From an uncultured Neomegalonema sp. (GTDB lineage: Bacteria > Pseudomonadota > Alphaproteobacteria > Rhodobacterales > Rhodobacteraceae): a stretch of 64,000 nt of DNA. The notes under the pieces are model-generated. The model worked only from the letters and a program-made list of their open reading frames with translations, ran no database searches and had not been told where the DNA came from. Both the position numbers and the translations under genes were made by a program. This document shows, in pieces, positions 8,597 through 17,426 of this stretch. The stretch lies in NCBI GenBank assembly GCA_938008165.1, contig CALLLP010000030.1:29322-93321 (forward strand), written 5' to 3'. Every line of letters begins with the position of its first letter. Position 1 is the stretch's first letter.

Positions 8597-9829
8597 TCAG
8601 GTCGGGTCACGCTGGCCGGGGAATGTCAGCCCCGTCGCGCGCTCGTAGACATCAAGCGTCGCTTTTTGCATCCGCGTGGTGGAAAACATCCGCTGTATGC
8701 GCAGGCGCGCCAGCTTTCCGATCCGGTCGGATGTGTCCTGATCCAGAGTCAGAAAGGCATTCATGGCCTCGGCCATCTTTGCCGCATTGCCCGGCTCGAC
8801 CAATGCGCCGGTCACCCCGTCATCGACGGTCTCGCGCGCGCCGCCATGGTTTGTGGCGACGACCGCGCGGCCCATTGCCTGCGCCTCCACGGCCACGCGG
8901 CCAAAGGCTTCCGGGTCCGTCGAGGCGGAGATGGCGCAACTGGCCACGCGATAGGCGGCGGGCATGTCATGGCAGGATCCTGCGATCTTGATGACGTCCG
9001 AGCAGCCCTTGTCGCTCGCCCGTTTTTCCAGTTCGTCCGGGTAGCGCGACCCATCCGGAGCGCCGCCCACCATCAATCCGAGAAAATCCGGCCCGCGCCG
9101 TTCCCGCAGGATCGCACAGGCATCGATGAACACTTCCTGCCCCTTCCACCGGGTCAGGCGACCGGGCAGCAAAAAGACGGGGCGCGTCTCGTCGGTCAGG
9201 CCCCAGCGATCGGCAAGCTGCGCGATGCGCTCGCCGGTCATGGCATCGGGGTTGAAGATATCCAGATCGGCCCCGCGCGGGATGGTGACGATGCGGCTGT
9301 CGGGGACGCCATGGCGCTCGCGGATCATCTGCGCGATGAAATCCGAGACCGCGATGGTCGGATTACCCTTCGCCATCACGGCATTATAGCGGCGTTTGAG
9401 CGGAAAACCCTCGTTATATGCGCCGTGATAAGTGGTCACGAACGGAGTGCCCGTTTGCTGCGCGGCCCAATATCCGCTCCAGGCGGGGGCACGGCTACGG
9501 GCGTGGATCAGGTCGATGCGTTCTTCGGCGACCATCTCCGCAATGCGGCGGGCATTCTTGCGCATGGTGAACAGGTTTTTCGTCTGCACAGGCATCTCGA
9601 TGAATTCACCGCCCAGTGCATTCAGGCGCGAGGCAAGGCGCCCCCCGGCGGACGCAACGAGCGCGCGGCCCCCCGCCTTGACGATGGCGGTCGCGATCTC
9701 CAACGTCCCGCGCTCCACCCCACCCTCGTCGAGGCGCGGGACGATTTGCAGAATGACGGGACGCTTGCCGGACGGGTCGGAGCGCGATAGCCCCGGATCG
9801 TCGGAGGTTGCACCGGAGGCTGAAGCCAT
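8597..9829 (-). CDS. Glycosyltransferase family 4 (GT-B fold)
   Basis: A cytoplasmic or membrane-associated retaining glycosyltransferase, probably for polysaccharide or glycolipid; donor and acceptor are unknown. The 410-residue form begins at the ATG at 9829. The N-terminal domain has the IVPRLDEGGVERGTLEIA loop, typical of GT4 enzymes, and DLIHARSRAPAWSGY. The C-terminal donor domain has LLPGRLTRWKGQE and the EX7E motif in PEAFGRVAVEAQAMG. The frame extends to 9970 but that part is poor in family sequence. The start overlaps by 2 nt the start of the divergent hydrolase gene; no good ribosome-binding site is visible, so the start is uncertain. Confidence 0.82.
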   Translation of the reverse strand: MASASGATSDDPGLSRSDPSGKRPVILQIVPRLDEGGVERGTLEIATAIVKAGGRALVASAGGRLASRLNALGGEFIEMPVQTKNLFTMRKNARRIAEMVAEERIDLIHARSRAPAWSGYWAAQQTGTPFVTTYHGAYNEGFPLKRRYNAVMAKGNPTIAVSDFIAQMIRERHGVPDSRIVTIPRGADLDIFNPDAMTGERIAQLADRWGLTDETRPVFLLPGRLTRWKGQEVFIDACAILRERRGPDFLGLMVGGAPDGSRYPDELEKRASDKGCSDVIKIAGSCHDMPAAYRVASCAISASTDPEAFGRVAVEAQAMGRAVVATNHGGARETVDDGVTGALVEPGNAAKMAEAMNAFLTLDQDTSDRIGKLARLRIQRMFSTTRMQKATLDVYERATGLTFPGQRDPT

Positions 9830-10607
9830 GAAGAAAACCGATCTGTACCGTACACCTGACGACAGGACTATCGCGTATCGTCGCAGCATAGTGCAAGCGA
9901 CAAGCGCAGGGAGAGTGCGTCCGGGCATCGTTTTTCTGCCCGGTTTCCGGTCCGACATGGAGGGAAGCAAGGCGCTATTCCTGCATGAATGGGCCGAAAA
10001 GCAGGGCAGGGCGTTTCTGCGGTTCGATTATACGGGGCATGGCGCATCTTCGGGGGCGTTTGCGGATGGATGCATTGGCGACTGGTTTCGCGATGCCTGC
10101 GATGTGCTGCGCGCCCTGACCGAAGGACCGCAGGTTCTGGTCGGGTCGTCCATGGGGGGATGGATCGCGCTGTTGCTGATGCGGGCCATGCCGGAGCGGG
10201 TCGCAGGCTTGGTCGGGATCGCGGCGGCCCCGGATTTCACCGAAGAAACGATATGGCAGCGCGCGACCACGGCCCAGCGCGAGACCCTGCTGCGGGAGGG
10301 GCGGCTTGAAGGGCCGAGCGCCTATGGCGACGAGCCGTATCTCATTACGCGCAAGCTGATCGAGGATGGGCGACACCATCTGGTGATGCGCTCGCCGCTC
10401 TGCGCGCCTTGTCCCGTGCGCCTGCTGCATGGGATGGCGGACCCGGATGTGCCATGGGAGACCGCCGCGCGGCTGGCCGATCATATCGAGGGCGATGATG
10501 TGCGGGTGACGCTGCTGCGCGGTGCCGGGCATCGTCTCAGCGATGCGCCGGAACTGGCCCTGATCGCGGAAACGGTGCAGGCGCTGCCCGACCCGGTGGA
10601 GGCATAA
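9828..10607 (+). CDS. Alpha/beta hydrolase
   Basis: A 259-residue serine hydrolase of the alpha/beta fold, acting on an ester, thioester or similar bond; the substrate is unknown. The nucleophile elbow is GSSMGG, the oxyanion region is FLPGFRSDM, the acid is probably in HGMADPDVP and the histidine in GAGHRL. The longer frame from 9432 overlaps the glycosyltransferase; the ATG at 9828 follows GGAGG with good spacing. It is separated by only 2 nt from the P450 gene, so the two are probably translationally coupled and act in one pathway. Confidence 0.82.
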   Translation: MKKTDLYRTPDDRTIAYRRSIVQATSAGRVRPGIVFLPGFRSDMEGSKALFLHEWAEKQGRAFLRFDYTGHGASSGAFADGCIGDWFRDACDVLRALTEGPQVLVGSSMGGWIALLLMRAMPERVAGLVGIAAAPDFTEETIWQRATTAQRETLLREGRLEGPSAYGDEPYLITRKLIEDGRHHLVMRSPLCAPCPVRLLHGMADPDVPWETAARLADHIEGDDVRVTLLRGAGHRLSDAPELALIAETVQALPDPVEA

Positions 10608-10609
10608 CC

Positions 10610-11824
10610 ATGCATACCGTTGCGGTGCCGGACAAACACGATCCTGCACCGGGTCTGGCGCGGTTGGTGGCGGCGGGTCCGGTGGTGCGTATGCGGGTGC
10701 CGGTCATCGGCGAGATCCCCTTCGTGACGACCCATGCGGGCTGTGAAAGGTTGCTGAAGGACGATACCCTGTTCTCGACGGATATTGCGAATGGGCGCAA
10801 TCGGCGCATCGCGTGGTTCCTGCGCCTGATGCCGCGCAATGTGCGGGTGATGACGGAGAATATGCTCCAGAAGGATGGGCACGAACATCGCCGCCTGCGC
10901 AAGATGGTCGATGGGGCGTTCCGGCGCGGTGCGGTCGAGGCATGGGAATTGCGGATCGAGGCGATTGCGGCGGGGCTGCTGGATGACTGGGCAACCTCGG
11001 AGGATGGCGATTTCGTGCGCCATGTCGCGCGGCCCCTGCCGCTCGCGGTGATCTGCGAGATACTGGGCCTTGCCCATGAGGATCGCCCCGATTTCGTGCG
11101 CTGGATGGCGGCGTTTTCGCAAGGGGGGTCGATCTGGCGGTTGCCGGGAATTTATTGGTCTCTCACCCGGATCAATCGCTATCTGATGGCGCGGTTCGAG
11201 GAGCGGCGCGCCGATCCGGGGGATGATCTGATTTCGGTGCTCGTTCATGCCGCCGATGGCGAGGATCGTCTCACCGATGATGACGTCTTGGCGATGCTGG
11301 GCCTGCTGTTCATCGCCGGGCATGAGACAACGACCCATCTGATGAGCAATTCGGTGCTGACCCTGCTGAAGAATCCGGCGGAGCTGTCCCGTTTGCTGGC
11401 CGATCCGGCGCTAGAGGGAACGGCAGTGGACGAATTGCTGCGTTATGTCGGGGCGGTCGAGATGACCAAGCCGCGCTACCTGCTTCGGGATGCGGAGTTT
11501 CTCGGCGTCCCGTTTCGGCGCGGTCAGGCGGTCATGGCGCATCTGGCCGCTGCGAACCGCGATCCCGCCGTTTTCGACGATCCCGACCGGCTCGATCTGG
11601 GGCGCAGGCCCAACCGTCATCTTGCATTTGGCGGCGGGCCGCATTTTTGCCTCGGAGCATGGCTGGCCAAGGCGGAGCTTGCCGCGATTCTGCGCCTGCT
11701 ATGGCGCCATGCGCCCGACCTTGCGCTGGGCGTACCGGAGGGGGAACTGCAATGGAACGCGCAGGCGGGCATTCGCGCGCTCCATACGCTGCCATTGACC
11801 CGATCCCGCCACGCGGGCATTTAG
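10610..11824 (+). CDS. Cytochrome P450
   Basis: A 404-residue soluble bacterial P450 that would hydroxylate or otherwise oxidise a small organic substrate, using electrons from a ferredoxin and reductase not encoded nearby. The I-helix oxygen-activation motif AGHETT is at 236-241, the ExxR pair is E275/R278, and the heme loop FGGGPHFCLG carries the axial cysteine C347. GGAGG 7 nt ahead of the ATG lies inside the end of the hydrolase gene. The MPRNVRVMTENMLQKDGHEHRRLR stretch matches the C-helix H-x-x-x-R region. The pathway is unknown. Confidence 0.93.
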   Translation: MHTVAVPDKHDPAPGLARLVAAGPVVRMRVPVIGEIPFVTTHAGCERLLKDDTLFSTDIANGRNRRIAWFLRLMPRNVRVMTENMLQKDGHEHRRLRKMVDGAFRRGAVEAWELRIEAIAAGLLDDWATSEDGDFVRHVARPLPLAVICEILGLAHEDRPDFVRWMAAFSQGGSIWRLPGIYWSLTRINRYLMARFEERRADPGDDLISVLVHAADGEDRLTDDDVLAMLGLLFIAGHETTTHLMSNSVLTLLKNPAELSRLLADPALEGTAVDELLRYVGAVEMTKPRYLLRDAEFLGVPFRRGQAVMAHLAAANRDPAVFDDPDRLDLGRRPNRHLAFGGGPHFCLGAWLAKAELAAILRLLWRHAPDLALGVPEGELQWNAQAGIRALHTLPLTRSRHAGI

Positions 11825-11874
11825 GGTGAAGGAACGCCAGAAGGGCGGGCCGTCCGGGAATCGGGGCGAGAATC

Positions 11875-12834
11875 GTGCTGCACTATCTTGATTTCGAAAA
11901 GACCGTTGCCGAGCTTGAAGGCAAGGCGACTGAACTGCGTGCCCTTGCCGGACAGGATTCGGACATGGATATCGAGCAGGAGGTCGCGCAGCTCTCCGTC
12001 AAAGCGGAAAAGCATCTCAGCGACCTCTATAAAAAGCTCAGCCCCTGGCAGAAATGTCAGGTCGCGCGCCATCCCAATCGCCCCCATACGGTCGATTATG
12101 TCGAGGCGTTGATCGACGATTTCGTTCCGCTGTTCGGGGATCGGGGGTTTGCGGAGGATTCGGCGGTCATTGGCGGTCTGGGGCGTCTCGACGACCGGGC
12201 CGTGATGATCCTTGGCCATGAGAAGGGCGCGGATACCGCCGCCCGGCTGAAACGCAATTTCGGCATGTCGCGCCCGGAAGGGTATCGCAAGGCTGTTCGA
12301 TTGATGGACATGGCGGATCGTTTCGGGATTCCGGTCCTGACCTTCATCGACACCCCCGGCGCCTATCCCGGCAAGGGCGCGGAGGAGCGCGGACAGGCGG
12401 AGGCCATCGCCCGCTCGACCGAGAAATGTCTGGAAATCGGCGTGCCTTTGATCTCGACCGTGATCGGGGAGGGCGGCTCCGGCGGGGCCATTGCGCTGGC
12501 CACCGCCAATCGCATCATCATGCTGGAACATGCGATCTATTCTGTCATCTCGCCCGAAGGATGCGCCTCTATTTTGTGGAAATCCCAAGACAAGGCGCAG
12601 GAGGCGGCGGCGGCCCTGCGCTTGACGGCCCAAGACTTGCTTACTCTCTCGGTTGTGGATGCGATTGTGCCGGAACCCACGGGGGGCGCGCATCGCGATC
12701 CACAAACAACTTTCGACGATTTACGTAAGAAATTGTCGGAAACACTTGAAAGTTTTGACGGAATGTCCCCTGATGCTATTAGGGCTGAACGGCGGGAGAA
12801 ATTTCTCGCCATGGGACAAAAGGGACTCGACTGA
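11875..12834 (+). CDS. accA: Acetyl-CoA carboxylase carboxyltransferase, alpha subunit
   Basis: With AccD it transfers the carboxyl group from biotin carboxyl carrier protein to acetyl-CoA, giving malonyl-CoA for fatty acid synthesis. The 319-residue length and the motifs [38 protein letters not shown] and [11 protein letters not shown] are typical. The GTG start at 11875 gives [17 protein letters not shown], matching family N-termini; its ribosome-binding site is weak. It stands alone between the P450 and a lipoprotein gene. Confidence 0.96.
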   Translation: MLHYLDFEKTVAELEGKATELRALAGQDSDMDIEQEVAQLSVKAEKHLSDLYKKLSPWQKCQVARHPNRPHTVDYVEALIDDFVPLFGDRGFAEDSAVIGGLGRLDDRAVMILGHEKGADTAARLKRNFGMSRPEGYRKAVRLMDMADRFGIPVLTFIDTPGAYPGKGAEERGQAEAIARSTEKCLEIGVPLISTVIGEGGSGGAIALATANRIIMLEHAIYSVISPEGCASILWKSQDKAQEAAAALRLTAQDLLTLSVVDAIVPEPTGGAHRDPQTTFDDLRKKLSETLESFDGMSPDAIRAERREKFLAMGQKGLD

Positions 12835-12891
12835 CGGTATCGCCTGTGCGGTGCCGCCTGTTACTAGGATTGAGCCGCAGAGGAGGTCACC

Positions 12892-14742
12892 ATGCCGATG
12901 GCGAAATATAAACTGAAAAGCGTTGCCCGCCTCGCCATGGGCACGGCGATACTGACAGTCATCTCTGGCTGTGAAAACAATGTCGCGAACAGCTATAGCG
13001 ATCTGGTTTCCGTGCCCCCCGCTGCCAGCGATCCGGTCTCCGTGCCGATTGTCGAGACGCCCCCGGAGGCCAATATCGCTGCCGCGCCGGAATCAGCCCT
13101 GCCAGAAATTGCCGTACCGGATTATGTCGCGCCGGGTGCGCCGACCTATACCGAAAGCTCGCAGGCGGCCAATGTCGAGACCTTTGAATCGATCTATGGC
13201 GCGCCGGTCACCGATGCGGCATCGGGCACGCTTTTGACCGCCGAGCCTTATTCGCCCCCTTCCTATGATGACGGCACCGTGGCGACTCAGGCCATCCCCG
13301 CGCCGCCTGCTACCGCGACCGTTGCGGAAGCGGTGACCCCCTCCTACACGCAGCGCACGATTGCCGCGCTGGAGCCTGCGACCTTCGGCGTGGAAACCAC
13401 GGCAGTCGAGGGGCTGGTTTATGGTGAAAGCCTTACCTCCTCCTCCTATACGGTCACGTCGGAACCCATCTCGCTGGAGGCGGATGTCACGGATAATCAG
13501 GTCTACGGAGAAGCGGCCTCCCAGCCCCTTTCTTTCGAGAGCTACACGGTGGATACCGTGCCGCTTACGGGATCGGAGACGTCGCTGCCCGCCAATGACG
13601 AAACGCCCGAATTCGAGACCGCGACACTTTCCACATCGTATATCGACACCCTGCCCCTGATCGATGCCTCGGCTCTTTCGGAAGAACCGGCGTTGGTCGA
13701 GACGATCCCTGCGCCGGTTTCGACCGTGATCGCGACCGAGCCTTTGCTGAACGTTGCGCCCATTGAAACGGCGGCTTTCAACGCGCCTGAGACTAAGGCG
13801 CTTGAGTCGGCGGCGCCGTCCTATAACGGCGTCGAGATCATCAGCAATGATGAATTGCTCGCGGCCTATTCAGATGCTGCGCCCAGTGTCGGATTCGAGC
13901 AGGAGCCGCCTGCTTTGTCCGGGCAATATACGGTCACATCGGTCGAGAGAGCCTCTGTGGTGGCGACGGCTCCCGTGGTCGAGATTGCCGCCCTCGCAGC
14001 GCCGAAAACGGTGGCCTCTCCTTTGCCCCGTCCGAAACAATCTGCGGCTGTGGTCACGCCGGTGGTGCTGGATCTCAGCCCCGCGACGGCCCCGCTGCCC
14101 CGTCGTCGCCCCAGTTCCGCCGAGCGGGTCTATGCCACGCTTGATGCCCCGGTGCCGCAGCCGCGCCCCATCTACAAGGAGCCGATGGCCGTTGCCACGA
14201 CGGCGGGCAACTATGTCTCTATCGGGGCCTTGAAGGATTTCGACACGCCAAAAGCGGCCGATGGCGCGGTGATGGCCGATGCCAAGAAGATGCTTAAAGA
14301 AGCACCCAAAGCGAGCGCTGAAGGCGTTCAGGAAGCCAGTCTTCGCACCGTTGCGCCCAAGCCCAAGGCGCTGAAAATGGACAAGCCCGTCGCTCTGGAC
14401 ACCGAAACCTCCGAATTATCGGGAACGTCCTGGCGCTTGACCAAGGTTGACGCGGCGATGGTGTCCGTCAATGCGGAGCTGCATTTCGACGGGTCCAGCG
14501 GTTTCGCCGGGGGGCAAGGCCCCTGCAACAGCTATGGCGGCGAATTCATCAATATCGGTCAGGGCCGGTTCTCGATGGATAATATCTTCTCGACCGATGT
14601 GGGATGTTCGAGCCTTGACGTCGAGAAAAAATATCTCGAAGCGCTGGAAAGCGCGGAGCGGTATGAGATTGCGCCGGACTTTTCGGATATGACCCTGCTC
14701 GACGCTCAGGGCCGGGCCATCGCCCAGTTCAAGGCGTTTTGA
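12892..14742 (+). CDS. Lipoprotein with long Ala/Pro/Thr-rich region and C-terminal META domain
   Basis: A 616-residue envelope protein of unknown function. The N-terminus has a basic start, a hydrophobic segment and the lipobox ISGC (Cys at about 31), so it should be lipidated. Residues about 35-490 are low-complexity, rich in Ala, Pro, Thr, Ser and Glu, with repeated Y-T-V-(T/D) motifs, and look like a flexible spacer. The last ~110 residues form a META (HslJ-like) domain: LSGTSWRLTKVD, GQGPCNSYGGEF and a paired cysteine in DVGCSSL. GAGGAGGT precedes the ATG. META domains in other proteins are linked to stress or motility, but nothing here shows which. Confidence 0.75.
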   Translation: MPMAKYKLKSVARLAMGTAILTVISGCENNVANSYSDLVSVPPAASDPVSVPIVETPPEANIAAAPESALPEIAVPDYVAPGAPTYTESSQAANVETFESIYGAPVTDAASGTLLTAEPYSPPSYDDGTVATQAIPAPPATATVAEAVTPSYTQRTIAALEPATFGVETTAVEGLVYGESLTSSSYTVTSEPISLEADVTDNQVYGEAASQPLSFESYTVDTVPLTGSETSLPANDETPEFETATLSTSYIDTLPLIDASALSEEPALVETIPAPVSTVIATEPLLNVAPIETAAFNAPETKALESAAPSYNGVEIISNDELLAAYSDAAPSVGFEQEPPALSGQYTVTSVERASVVATAPVVEIAALAAPKTVASPLPRPKQSAAVVTPVVLDLSPATAPLPRRRPSSAERVYATLDAPVPQPRPIYKEPMAVATTAGNYVSIGALKDFDTPKAADGAVMADAKKMLKEAPKASAEGVQEASLRTVAPKPKALKMDKPVALDTETSELSGTSWRLTKVDAAMVSVNAELHFDGSSGFAGGQGPCNSYGGEFINIGQGRFSMDNIFSTDVGCSSLDVEKKYLEALESAERYEIAPDFSDMTLLDAQGRAIAQFKAF

Positions 14743-15970
14743 TCGATTGCCGAGAGGGGCGATGATCCCATCGCCCTTGGGATCGTTTTAGCCCCAACCG
14801 GGCCAGCGGAAAGCCCATCGTGCCCGCCACCAAGGCCCCCAGCAGGGCCGGGGCGGGCCATGTGCCTGAGAGCGGCCCGACGATCCGGTCCCGCAGGATG
14901 GGCAAGGCGCGGCTGTCGGATTGATAGACCGGCGTGAACATCCGGCTCATCATCTGAAACAGGCGCACATGTCCCTGTCGCAATTGCGCATAGGTCGGAC
15001 CGATCTCGGCCCGGCCTTCTGTCGCGACCGCTTGGGCGAGGGCAAAAGCGTCCAGCAAGGCCATATTCGCGCCCTGACCCAGTTGCGGGCTGGTCGCGTG
15101 ATAGCTGTCGCCGATATGCACGATCCCGGCGCCATAGGGTTTTGCGAGGGTTCGATGGTGATAGCGCGCGTAGGTGAGGGCGTCATGCCCCGTGATTCCG
15201 TCGAGCAAAATCTCGGTTTCGGGCCAGAGGGCGCGCACCTCGTCTTTCCAGTCGTTGAGCGGGGTGTCGCGCCAGCGATCATAGGCGTCGCGATGCAGGC
15301 TCCAGAAAAATGTCGCTTTTGGCGTCTGCCCCTCGCCCGCGATGCCGACCGGCAAGACGCCCGCCATCTTCGACGCGCGGCAATATCGCTGTTCGAGGGC
15401 ATGGGGCGAGAAGGGGCCGCCTTCGGGCCAGTCGAGCGTCGCCCAAAGCGCGCCGTAAGCCAGCGCCCGCCCCGGTGTATGGGCGCTGAGCGCCGAGCGG
15501 GTGCCGAGGGCATTGACGATCAGATCGAAGGGACCGGCCGCTGCATAATCCTCGAATTCCAGCGTACCGTTGACCCCCCTGAGAACGGTCATGCCGGGGC
15601 GGATCGTCACCGCCTCGCGGCGGATTGCATTATAGAGCAGGTCGAACAGGGCGCTCCGCTGAACGGCAAGGCCGCGATACCCCGGATCGAGGGCGGCGTA
15701 GGAGACATCGAGCACCACCCTGCCGCTGGGATGAGAGCACCCGAATAAACGGTCGATCCATGCCCCGCGCTCCGCGATCCGGTCGAAAAGGCCAAGGGCG
15801 TCGAGTACCGCGAGGCCGGTCGGTTGCAGCATGAAGCCCGATCCGGCGGGTTGCGGTGTTTCGAACCGCTCGAAAAGGGTGACGTGATGGCCTTGGCGTG
15901 CCAGCAAGAGCGCGCTGGCCAGCCCGCCGATCCCCGCGCCGCAGACCGCTATCGCCAGTCCGTCAGCCAT
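14729..15970 (-). CDS. FAD-dependent monooxygenase (PHBH/UbiH-like)
   Basis: A 413-residue flavoprotein of the aromatic hydroxylase group. The Rossmann motif is VCGAGIGGLASALLLARQG near the N-terminus, and the second FAD motif is HIGDSYHATSPQLGQGANMALLDA. The C-terminal ~60 residues are partly hydrophobic (GPLSGTWPAPALLGALVAG) and may touch the membrane. The start at 15970 overlaps the stop of the upstream protease gene by 8 nt, so they are cotranscribed. The 3' end overlaps the convergent lipoprotein gene by 14 bp. Substrate unknown; ubiquinone, salicylate or kynurenine-type hydroxylation are all possible. Confidence 0.82.
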   Translation of the reverse strand: MADGLAIAVCGAGIGGLASALLLARQGHHVTLFERFETPQPAGSGFMLQPTGLAVLDALGLFDRIAERGAWIDRLFGCSHPSGRVVLDVSYAALDPGYRGLAVQRSALFDLLYNAIRREAVTIRPGMTVLRGVNGTLEFEDYAAAGPFDLIVNALGTRSALSAHTPGRALAYGALWATLDWPEGGPFSPHALEQRYCRASKMAGVLPVGIAGEGQTPKATFFWSLHRDAYDRWRDTPLNDWKDEVRALWPETEILLDGITGHDALTYARYHHRTLAKPYGAGIVHIGDSYHATSPQLGQGANMALLDAFALAQAVATEGRAEIGPTYAQLRQGHVRLFQMMSRMFTPVYQSDSRALPILRDRIVGPLSGTWPAPALLGALVAGTMGFPLARLGLKRSQGRWDHRPSRQSIKTP

Positions 15971-16859
15971 GCCGCAGACAATCGAGCCGCACGGTCGCCG
16001 CTGTGCCGATGGTGTAGAGACCGGCCTCAGTGCGTTCGTGGCCGGGGGTGCCATCGATGGCGTGGCGGATGCGGGATTTTTCGAGGAAAGCCGCCACCGC
16101 GCGCGCCTCGGTCACGACGGCGAGATGCTTGAGAATCGTGCCGGTCAAGCGGCTGGCGGCGACGGAATCGATCTTCGCTTTCAGCACGCCGATCACCCGT
16201 CCCCGGCTGTCGAGGACCGGCCCGCCGGAATGGCCGCGCCGCACATCGCCCAATACACCGATCAGGCCGCGCGCGCGCGGGTCGCTCAGGGTATAATTGA
16301 CGAGAGCAGGGGTCAGGCGCGGGGTCAGGCGGATGCGCCCTTCCTGCGGATAGCCGATCACCGCGACCGGCTCGCCTTCAGGGGGCAGATAGGGCGCAAG
16401 GCGCAGATAGCGGCGCACACGATACCCTGAATCGAGGATGGCAAGGTCGTTCGCCTTATCCGTCGCCCGGATGCGCACGGGCAGACGCCGGGCAGAATCG
16501 GGCACACGCAATTCGACCGCATCACAGGTGCTGACCACATGGGCGCTCGTCAGGATCGCGCCGGATTCGTTGATGGCAAAACCCGCCCCTGCGCTGTGAA
16601 AAGTCAGGCGGCGGGCGGTTTCGGCGCGGCGGATGGCGTCGCTCTGAATCATGATCCGCTGGCGTTGGCGCTCGTAATCCGCCTTGAGGCGCGTGGCCTC
16701 GGCGGTGGTCACTTCGCGCCCGGTACAGCGCTTTCGGCGCACGGGCTGAACGATGCCGCGCTTTGCATCCCAGCAATTCACGACTTCCATGGCGGGATCA
16801 GACCCCATTGCAGGGGATGAAACCAGCAGGGCGGCGATCAGGGGTATCCAGTACATCAT
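15963..16859 (-). CDS. Secreted trypsin-like serine protease
   Basis: A 298-residue periplasmic or secreted S1-family protease. A signal peptide covers about residues 1-20 (cleavage near PAMGS). The catalytic triad reads as H107 in TSAHVV, D138 in NDLAIL and S211 in RRGHSGGPVLD. It resembles the DegP/HtrA protease core but lacks a PDZ domain. Residues 55-85 form a charged, probably helical segment before the protease fold. Four cysteines near residues 29, 45 and 112 and close to the C-terminus may form disulfides. It sits between ccmH and the flavin monooxygenase; whether it serves cytochrome c maturation is unknown. Confidence 0.85.
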   Translation of the reverse strand: MMYWIPLIAALLVSSPAMGSDPAMEVVNCWDAKRGIVQPVRRKRCTGREVTTAEATRLKADYERQRQRIMIQSDAIRRAETARRLTFHSAGAGFAINESGAILTSAHVVSTCDAVELRVPDSARRLPVRIRATDKANDLAILDSGYRVRRYLRLAPYLPPEGEPVAVIGYPQEGRIRLTPRLTPALVNYTLSDPRARGLIGVLGDVRRGHSGGPVLDSRGRVIGVLKAKIDSVAASRLTGTILKHLAVVTEARAVAAFLEKSRIRHAIDGTPGHERTEAGLYTIGTAATVRLDCLRHG

Positions 16860-16895
16860 GGATACAAGAATACGCGCGAAGGATGACAGACCGGT

Positions 16896-17426
16896 TCACG
16901 CGGGGCGATCCGTCAGGTCGTCGGGATCGATTCCCATCTCGCGCAGGCGGATGCGTTCTGCATCGGTCAGCGGGGCGGTGGGGGCAGGCTCCACCTCGCG
17001 CCGGGCGATCTGTCGCCATGCCACGAAGCCCCCGATCAGCAACAGGATCGGTCCCCCAAGCCACAGGGCTGCACTGACGGGCGAGAAGCGGGGCTTCAGG
17101 AGCACGTATTCGCCATAGCGAGCGACGACGTAATCGAGAACCTCGTCATTCGTATCTCCCTCGACCAACCGCTCGCGGACCACGAGGCGCAGGTCTTTGG
17201 CCAGTTCAGCATCGGAATCATCGATGCTCTGGTTGCGGCAGACGAGACAGCGCAACCCTTTAGACAGGTCACGGGCGCGTTGCTCCAGCGCCGGATCGGC
17301 GAGGACTTCGGAGGGTTGCACGGCCCCCACGGGCAGGGGCATGAGCAGCGCCAGTATCAGCAGCGCCGCCGTCGCCGACCGTCCACGCCTCGTCCTGCAC
17401 TGTGTCATATTGCGGTCATGCGTCAT
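16896..17426 (-). CDS. ccmH: Cytochrome c maturation protein CcmH (Ccl2/CycL)
   Basis: A thiol oxidoreductase that keeps the CXXCH motif of apocytochrome c reduced and helps pass it to the heme ligation complex. A 176-residue protein with signal anchor, the signature LRCLVCRNQSIDDSDA (C60, C63) and a second membrane helix around 120-140, leaving the redox motif in the periplasm. Its start overlaps the ccmF stop by 4 nt (ATGA), so it is translationally coupled to ccmF. Confidence 0.95.
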   Translation of the reverse strand: MTHDRNMTQCRTRRGRSATAALLILALLMPLPVGAVQPSEVLADPALEQRARDLSKGLRCLVCRNQSIDDSDAELAKDLRLVVRERLVEGDTNDEVLDYVVARYGEYVLLKPRFSPVSAALWLGGPILLLIGGFVAWRQIARREVEPAPTAPLTDAERIRLREMGIDPDDLTDRPA

